A DNA stretch of 64,000 nucleotides from Ciceribacter sp. L1K22 (GTDB taxonomy: Bacteria > Pseudomonadota > Alphaproteobacteria > Rhizobiales > Rhizobiaceae). Below the pieces are notes generated by a model. The model had not been told where the DNA came from, did not search any database, and worked only from the letters and a program-made list of their open reading frames with translations. This document shows positions 58,931 through 64,000 of this stretch, piece by piece. Every line of letters begins with the position of its first letter. The stretch's first letter is position 1. The stretch lies in contig NZ_JAGFPK010000001.1 of the NCBI RefSeq assembly GCF_017599385.1, positions 2,586,030-2,650,029 on the forward strand, in the 5' to 3' direction. A program made the position numbers and the translations under genes.

Positions 58931-61243
58931 TCAGCGCGAGGCGACCGGCTTCACCAGCGGCGTCACGCGCCGGATCGTCACCCGGCGATTTTGCTCTTCG
59001 GCCGCCTGCGTGCGGATCTTCAGGTACCGCTCGCCATAACCCTGCGTCGACATGTTCTCCGGCGGGATGCCGTAGACCTCGGTCAGAAGGTTGGCCACGG
59101 TTTCCGCCCGCTCGTCCGAAAGGATCAGGTTTGAGCGATCCGAACCGACGGCATCGGTATGGCCTTCGATCAGGAAGACCTCGCCCGGATCCCGGTCGAG
59201 GATCTTGAGCATCGCCTCGGCGACGCGGCGCAGGGTTTTGGCCTGCGACAGCGACACCTCGGCCGAACCGGTCTGGAACGTGATCGTGTCGAGATCGATA
59301 CGACGGACCTTGTCGCGCAGTCGGGCCGACGACTTCACCTCGTCGATCGAGTAGACGCGCTCGACGCGCTCGACCGGCGGACGGGCGAGGAAGTCGTAGT
59401 AGTCACGATCCGGCTCGTGCGACATGGTCACGATATAGTCGCTGACCGGAACCGTCAGACGCATCGGCGGCAGGCTGGCGCCCACGTCGACATACATGCG
59501 CGGGCGGTCGCTGTCGGCTTCGGGCGAGTAGAACAACACATATTCCTCGCCGCGCGGCGAGAACCGCGAACGAAGAATGATGTCGCCGAACCGGTTGTAG
59601 ATCGTCACAAGGCGCGAGCCGTCCAGTCGCTCGATCGTCTCGCGAACCCGGCCACGCGATAGTTCCTCGTAATACGTACGCTCTTCGTCGTAGCGCAGGC
59701 GCGGACGGTCATCGTGACGAACGACAACCTTGTCGCCGACATTGATGATCGTCCGGTTGTCGACCTGCTCGACGACCCGCACTTCGGTGACCTGGTTCAC
59801 GACGTTATTGGTCACATTGTTCGTGACATTGGTCACGTTGGTGACGTTGTTGACAACGGTCGTCGGGACCTGGAACGTCGGTGCGGCATTGAGTTCGGTG
59901 CCCTGCTCGTTGGCCGCTTCGCGGATCACCTCAGGCTCTATGCGGACGGCATCGGCCTGGGCATCGGCATCGCTCTCCGGCGGCGGAGCAACTTCTGCTT
60001 CCTCGCGCTGCTCGCTGCGCTGTTCGCGAACGTCGGTCTGGCCGCTATTGTCGGCGTCCTTGTCGCTGTCGAGAACGGCGGCGCCGTCCTCGACCGGAAG
60101 CACGATGGTCTCGGACGTCGAACCTGGATCCTCGGCGATCGCCTGCTTCTCTTCCTCGGTGCGGGTGTCCTCGATTTCGACGACCGGCTGTTCCTCGGGC
60201 GGCTCTACCGCCGGGACGACAACCTGTTCGCCTTCCGGAAGCGGCTCTTCGCCGGTCTGCTGCTCGTCGGTCTGTTCCTCCTGGCCGGCAGTGTCCTCGC
60301 CATCCTGCGACGGACGAAGGTCGCCGTCACCGGGCTGTTCGGCCTGCTGCTCTTCGTCGCTCGAAGGCTGCTCGGCCTGTTCGTCCTGCTGCTGCTCGAC
60401 CTCGGCAGGTTGTTCTGCCTGTTCCTCAGTCTGTTCTTCCGCCTGCGGCTGTGCCTCCTCGACAGGGCATTCGTCTTCGGAAGCGGCCTCTGAGCCGTCG
60501 GCGCAGGTCACGACGCCGGCCTGGGTTTCGCCGGCTTGCTGTGCGTCCTGGTCAGCCTGCTCGGCAGCCTGGCGTTCCGCTTCTTCGGCGGCCCGCTGTT
60601 CCTCGGCCTGACGCGCCGCTTCTTCCTCGGCGGCCTGTTGCTCGGCCTGTTCGGCGGCCTGCTGTTCCTCGGCCTGGCGAGCGGCCTCCTGCTCTTCTGC
60701 CTGACGCGCGGCTTCTTCCTCAGCCTGTCGCTGGGCTTCCTCGGCGGCCTGCTGCTCTTCCGCCTGGCGTGCGGCTTCTTCGTCAGCCTGACGCTGGGCC
60801 TCTTCCGCCGCCTGCTGCTCTTCAGCCTGACGAGCAGCCTCTTCCTCTGCTTGACGTGCGGCTTCCTCTTCGGCGGCTTGCTGCTCGGCCTGACGTGCCG
60901 CCTCCTCTTCGGCGGCTTGTTGTTCTTCCGCCTGGCGCGCGGCTTCTTCGTCGGCCTGACGCTGGGCTTCCTCTTCCGCCGCCTGCTGTTCCTCGGCCTG
61001 GCGCTGCGCCTCGTCGTCGGCGGCCTGCGCCTCTATCGCATCGCAGGTCTCCTGGTCCGGAGCCTCCGACCCGTCGGCACAGGTGACAGTCTCGGCCTGG
61101 GCGACAAGCGTGCCGACCGGTTCGGCCTGTATCCTCGTCTCGCCCACGCGGGCGGTTGCGGAAGCCAGGGCGGGTTGTCCGGCGACGACGGCGGACAGCA
61201 CCGGCACCGCGACAGTGGCAAAGAGTTTCGATCTCAACGTCAT
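58931..61243 (-). CDS. OmpA-family protein with long EAARQAEEQ coiled repeat
   Basis: A 770-residue exported protein. A signal peptide ends near residue 27 (QPALA). Two copies of a short motif TCADGSEA flank a ~180-residue low-complexity coiled stretch of Glu/Ala/Gln/Arg repeats, which is followed by an acidic Glu/Gln region. A polar stretch with an Asn/Val/Thr repeat (NVTNVTNNVTNNVV) lies at ~465-485. The C-terminal OmpA domain (~650-765) binds peptidoglycan: FQTGSAEVSLSQ, EGHTDAVGSDRSN, LSDERAETVANLL. The stalk probably spans periplasm. Terminator at 58882-58908. Confidence 0.88.
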   Translation of the reverse strand: MTLRSKLFATVAVPVLSAVVAGQPALASATARVGETRIQAEPVGTLVAQAETVTCADGSEAPDQETCDAIEAQAADDEAQRQAEEQQAAEEEAQRQADEEAARQAEEQQAAEEEAARQAEQQAAEEEAARQAEEEAARQAEEQQAAEEAQRQADEEAARQAEEQQAAEEAQRQAEEEAARQAEEQEAARQAEEQQAAEQAEQQAAEEEAARQAEEQRAAEEAERQAAEQADQDAQQAGETQAGVVTCADGSEAASEDECPVEEAQPQAEEQTEEQAEQPAEVEQQQDEQAEQPSSDEEQQAEQPGDGDLRPSQDGEDTAGQEEQTDEQQTGEEPLPEGEQVVVPAVEPPEEQPVVEIEDTRTEEEKQAIAEDPGSTSETIVLPVEDGAAVLDSDKDADNSGQTDVREQRSEQREEAEVAPPPESDADAQADAVRIEPEVIREAANEQGTELNAAPTFQVPTTVVNNVTNVTNVTNNVTNNVVNQVTEVRVVEQVDNRTIINVGDKVVVRHDDRPRLRYDEERTYYEELSRGRVRETIERLDGSRLVTIYNRFGDIILRSRFSPRGEEYVLFYSPEADSDRPRMYVDVGASLPPMRLTVPVSDYIVTMSHEPDRDYYDFLARPPVERVERVYSIDEVKSSARLRDKVRRIDLDTITFQTGSAEVSLSQAKTLRRVAEAMLKILDRDPGEVFLIEGHTDAVGSDRSNLILSDERAETVANLLTEVYGIPPENMSTQGYGERYLKIRTQAAEEQNRRVTIRRVTPLVKPVASR
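60545..61020 (-). repeat. Internal degenerate tandem repeat encoding EEAARQAEEQ-type units
   Basis: Within the OmpA-family gene, units of mostly 15-24 bases encode variants of E-E-A-A-R-Q-A-E-E-Q-Q-A. Units differ by synonymous and nonsynonymous changes, so unit number probably varies between strains. It accounts for the low-complexity coiled stalk. Confidence 0.75.
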
Positions 61244-61591
61244 TTCATCTTCCTTGCAGGGCGTGCAGACACGCTCGTTTGAGGCGGGAGCGCGTGAAAA
61301 CAGTCGTTACGACTCTCCGGACGCCCTCCCAGACACGTCCGAAGCTATTTTCCGGCACATTAACCGCCGCTGAACGAAAAAGTTTCGCAGCATCTCGGGA
61401 TCACGCCTCCATGACGAATTTCACTCGATTGCGGCGCAATTCGGCGCGATTCGTCACCTACACCCGTCTTTCCTGTTGATTTTCCGGTGAAAGGCGTAGG
61501 AATATCGGCCCAGGCCCGACATGGAGACATGAAGGCTTCACCGTTCAGCGCGGGCATCACAACCGTGCGGACGACCAACAGAGAGGATCTC
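61244..61591. other. Divergent intergenic region between the OmpA gene and the ABC transporter
   Basis: About 350 bases without a gene. It contains a short ATTGC-ggc-GCAAT inverted repeat near 61428-61440, inside a stretch of CG/ATTC-like repeats. Promoters for both transcription units are expected here but I cannot place them. An in-frame upstream ATG at 61487 of the transporter gene lacks a ribosome-binding site. Confidence 0.35.
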
Positions 61592-62371
61592 ATGCGTATT
61601 TCCACCCGCTTCTTCGCCGCTGCATCGATCGCCGCCCTGTCGCTCTTCGCCGGCAGCGCGATGGCTGAAGACAAGCTGATCATCGGCACCGAAGGCGCCT
61701 ACCCGCCCTTCAACAACCTCGAGGCGGACGGCACGCTCGTCGGCTTCGACATCGACATCGCCAAGGCACTTTGCGAGGAGATGAAGGTCACCTGCGAGTT
61801 CGTCACCAACGATTGGGACGGCATCATTCCCGCCCTGCAGGCCAAGAAGTTCGACGCCATCATCGCCTCGATGTCGATCACGCCTGAGCGCGCCGAAAAG
61901 GTCGACTTCACCCACAAGTACTACAACACGCCGCCGGCACTTGCCGTGCCGAAGGACAGCCCGATCACCGACGCCACGGCCGAAGGCCTGAAGGGCAAGG
62001 TCATCGGCGCCCAGGGTTCGACGACCCACTCCAACTACGCCGAAAAGCACATGCCGGATTCCGAGCTGAAGCTTTACCCGACCGCTGACGAGTACAAGCT
62101 CGACATCTCCAACGGCCGCGTCGATGCAGTCGTCGACGACGTCGTCGTTCTCTCCGAGTGGGTCAAGTCCGACGCCGGCAGCTGCTGCAAGATCCTGGCG
62201 ACCCTTCCGGTCGACGTTGAAATCAACGGCGAAGGCGCCGGCATCGCCATCCGCAAGGGCGAAACCGAGCTGGCCGAAAAGTTCAATGCCGCCATCGACG
62301 CGATCCGTGCCAACGGCAAGTACAAGGAAATCAACGACAAGTACTTCGATTTCGACGTCTACGGCGAATAA
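61592..62371 (+). CDS. Polar amino-acid ABC transporter, periplasmic substrate-binding protein
   Basis: A 259-residue binding protein. A signal peptide (RFFAAASIAALSLFAGSAMA) is cleaved near residue 23. The mature part has the family 3 solute-binding pattern: LIIGTEGAYPPFNNLEADG, VGFDIDIAKALCEEM, NDWDGIIPALQAKKFDAIIA and SMSITPERAEKVDFTHKYY. These resemble lysine/arginine/ornithine or opine binders. GAGG precedes ATG 61592. It leads a transporter operon; a terminator-like hairpin separates it from the permeases, which favours more binding protein than permease. Confidence 0.9.
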   Translation: MRISTRFFAAASIAALSLFAGSAMAEDKLIIGTEGAYPPFNNLEADGTLVGFDIDIAKALCEEMKVTCEFVTNDWDGIIPALQAKKFDAIIASMSITPERAEKVDFTHKYYNTPPALAVPKDSPITDATAEGLKGKVIGAQGSTTHSNYAEKHMPDSELKLYPTADEYKLDISNGRVDAVVDDVVVLSEWVKSDAGSCCKILATLPVDVEINGEGAGIAIRKGETELAEKFNAAIDAIRANGKYKEINDKYFDFDVYGE

Positions 62372-62396
62372 GCGCCAGACGTTCTGTTGATACAAG

Positions 62397-62427
62397 ACGG
62401 CGGAAGGGTTGCCCTTCCGCCGTTTTT
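62397..62427 (+). terminator. Partial terminator between the binding protein and permease genes
   Basis: A perfect 12-base stem ACGGCGGAAGGG (62397-62408) / CCCTTCCGCCGT (62412-62423) with a 3-base loop runs into TTTTT. It lies inside the operon, so it probably reduces read-through into the permease genes. Confidence 0.85.
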
Positions 62428-62485
62428 GCTGGAAAAAGACCGGATAACAAGAAACGCGGCGCCTGCCGCGAGGGGATAGAAATTT

Positions 62486-63289
62486 ATGGGCGGAGCCCTT
62501 TCCGCGATCGGGTCTTTCCTTGCATCCGCCGGACATCTGGTCGATCCGCTGTGCGGACCGGTGGGTGTGTTCACGCTGCTTGGTCCGTCGTCGATCCTGT
62601 CCTGTGGGGCCGAAGGCTGGGGTGACGAGATCGCGTTCGGTTTTCGCGTCTCCCTCTCGCTTGCCATCGCCACCTTGCCGGTCGGCCTTGCCATCGGCTT
62701 CTTCGTGGCCCTTGGCTCCCAGTCGGGCGAGCGCAGCCTGCGCACCGCCGCCGGCATCTACACCACCATTTTTCGCGGACTGCCGGAGCTCCTGACGCTC
62801 TTCATCGTCTACTATGGCCTGCAGATCCTCATCCAGTCGACGCTGACAGCGCTCGGCATCGAGCAGCGCATCGAGATCAACGCCTTCTTCGCCGGCATGA
62901 TCGCGCTCGCGGTGGTCTTTTCCTCCTACTGTTCTGAAGTCCTGCAATCGGCCTTCAAGGCCATTCCCAAGGGACAGTACGAAGCCGGTCACGCACTCGG
63001 TCTTTCCGGCGGCCGGACACTTCGTCTGATCGTCCTGCCGCAGTTGATCCGCATCGCCCTCCCCGGCCTCGTGAACCTCTGGATGAACCTGTTGAAGGAT
63101 ACCGCGCTCGTCTCGGTGGTCGGCCTTTCGGACATCATCCGCCAGACCGGCATTGCGGCGAAAGTGACCAAGGAAGCGTTTTTCTTCTACCTGATCGCCT
63201 GCGCCCTTTATCTCGCGCTTGCGGTAGTCTCCTCGATCGGCATCCGCTTCATCGACCGCTGGACCAAACGATCGGAGGCACCGCGATGA
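62486..63289 (+). CDS. Polar amino-acid ABC transporter permease (HisQ type)
   Basis: A 267-residue inner-membrane permease with five to six hydrophobic segments. It contains the ATPase-docking EAA loop EAGHALGLSGGRTLRLIVLPQ near residue 171 and TTIFRGLPELLTLFIVYYGLQ near ~90, both typical of the HisQ/HisM family. Its ATG 62486 follows the intra-operon terminator; the stop overlaps the next gene (ATGA). Confidence 0.9.
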   Translation: MGGALSAIGSFLASAGHLVDPLCGPVGVFTLLGPSSILSCGAEGWGDEIAFGFRVSLSLAIATLPVGLAIGFFVALGSQSGERSLRTAAGIYTTIFRGLPELLTLFIVYYGLQILIQSTLTALGIEQRIEINAFFAGMIALAVVFSSYCSEVLQSAFKAIPKGQYEAGHALGLSGGRTLRLIVLPQLIRIALPGLVNLWMNLLKDTALVSVVGLSDIIRQTGIAAKVTKEAFFFYLIACALYLALAVVSSIGIRFIDRWTKRSEAPR

Positions 63290-64000
63290 GCGTCGCCGAA
63301 CACATGATCGACCCGCGCCCGGCGCCGCCGCCGGCTCCCAAGCCGTTGACCGCCGGCCGCATCATTGGCACCGGCATGATGGCGCTCTGGCTGCTGCTGG
63401 CCGCGAGCCTCCTTGCGATGATCGTCACAGGTTGGGACACGGATAAATTCGTCCGCTACGGCCCCCGCTATCTCGAAGGCCTGTGGGTCACGGTATCGCT
63501 GGTGACGGTGTCGGTGGCACTCGGCGCCCTGCTCTCCGTCCCGCTCGTCTTCGCCCGCATGTCGAAGAATTCCGTGCTGAACGCCATCGGTTTCGGTTAC
63601 GTCTATGTGTTCCGCGGCACGCCCCTGCTCGCCCAGCTCTTCCTGATCTACTACGGCCTCGGCAGCTTCCGTGGCTTCTTCGAGAGCATCGGCCTGTGGT
63701 GGTTCTTCCGCGAGGCCTGGTATTGCGGCCTGCTGGCGCTGACGCTGAACACCGCCGCCTACCAGGCGGAAATCCTTCGCGGCGCGATCCAGAGCGTGCC
63801 GAAGGGTCAGCATGAAGGCGCCGCGAGCTTGGGCCTGCCGAAACTCGTCACCTTCTGGAAGATCGTCCTGCCGCAAGCCCTCATCGTCGCGCTTCGACCC
63901 TACGGCAACGAAATCATCCTGCTGATCAAGGGCTCGGCCGTCGTCTCCATCGTCACGGTCTTCGACCTGATGGGCCAGACGCGCTACGCCTTTTCGCGTA
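63286..64000 (+). CDS. Polar amino-acid ABC transporter permease (HisM type), cut by the window end
   Basis: The frame opens at ATG 63286, overlapping the previous stop (ATGA), and stays open to the window edge, giving 238 residues so far. Features are YVYVFRGTPLLAQLFLIYYGLG and the EAA loop EGAASLGLPKLVTFWKIVLPQ, then NEIILLIKGSAVVSIVTVFDLMG. It is the second permease of the transporter. The ATPase gene probably follows beyond the window. Confidence 0.9.
   Translation, partial: MSVAEHMIDPRPAPPPAPKPLTAGRIIGTGMMALWLLLAASLLAMIVTGWDTDKFVRYGPRYLEGLWVTVSLVTVSVALGALLSVPLVFARMSKNSVLNAIGFGYVYVFRGTPLLAQLFLIYYGLGSFRGFFESIGLWWFFREAWYCGLLALTLNTAAYQAEILRGAIQSVPKGQHEGAASLGLPKLVTFWKIVLPQALIVALRPYGNEIILLIKGSAVVSIVTVFDLMGQTRYAFSR

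Noticed and set aside
59730..60611. Ser/Thr/Cys-rich and Leu-rich rightward frames opposite the OmpA gene
   Set aside because: They mirror the repetitive stalk-coding DNA and are not genes.
60545..61020. CRISPR-like array
   Set aside because: Repeat units are in frame, vary in sequence and have no spacers; they encode a coiled stalk.

Overview
The window looks like chromosomal core DNA of an alphaproteobacterium of the Rhizobiaceae (Sinorhizobium/Rhizobium/Agrobacterium/Shinella type). It is GC-rich, and four features are typical of the group: a cysteine-poor DksA, a very large growth-pole-ring-like (GPR/RgsE) coiled-coil protein, a malic enzyme fused to a phosphotransacetylase domain, and bluB under a cobalamin riboswitch. 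From memory and unchecked, the order rgsE, dme, bluB, gor, rpiA, fumC resembles one stretch of the Sinorhizobium meliloti chromosome. I see no rRNA, tRNA, CRISPR array, insertion sequence, phage or plasmid gene. Coding is dense on both strands, and many genes start with TTG or GTG.

1-10 kb: an N-terminal fragment of a membrane or secreted protein, a FliO-like protein, dksA, a SixA-type phosphatase, the YcjX/YcjF pair, a secreted protein, the folate operon folP-folB-folK, a secreted DUF922 protein, a ferredoxin and an Hpt-like protein that lacks its histidine. An intergenic stretch near 8.8-9.05 kb holds three phased DnaA-box-like sites and a probable small RNA with an intrinsic terminator.

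10-23 kb: the 1776-residue GPR/RgsE-like protein, a small membrane protein, a gene-poor stretch with a candidate structured RNA on the minus strand, a four-gene Mla/MCE lipid-transport operon, an LpxH-like phosphoesterase and a secreted protein. 23-35 kb: malic enzyme, a DUF2865 protein, a chemoreceptor, riboswitch-controlled bluB, a TolB-like propeller, glutamine-dependent NAD synthetase, an LTA-synthase-like phosphoglycerol transferase and an uncharacterised protein.

35-52 kb: a GFA-family enzyme, class II DAHP synthase, glutathione reductase, rpiA, gph, an L,D-transpeptidase, class II and class I fumarases separated by a degenerate GGDEF protein, a canonical GGDEF protein, a PNPOx-like protein, a hydrolase/MarR divergent pair with a palindromic operator, and a TMEM175-like channel. 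52-64 kb: moaA, a second chemoreceptor, a run of DMT exporter, Bcr/CflA exporter, mobA and mobB, a large OmpA-family protein with a low-complexity periplasmic stalk, and a polar amino-acid ABC transporter cut by the window end.

The main themes are central carbon metabolism (malic enzyme, two fumarases, RpiA), cofactor synthesis (folate, NAD, B12 lower ligand, molybdopterin) and the cell envelope with polar growth (GPR, L,D-transpeptidase, OmpA, Mla, phosphoglycerol transferase). No wholly new multi-gene system was recognised. The most promising unexplained items are the two candidate RNAs, the phased DnaA boxes, the histidine-less Hpt protein and an exact CtrA-type site between the L,D-transpeptidase and fumC.
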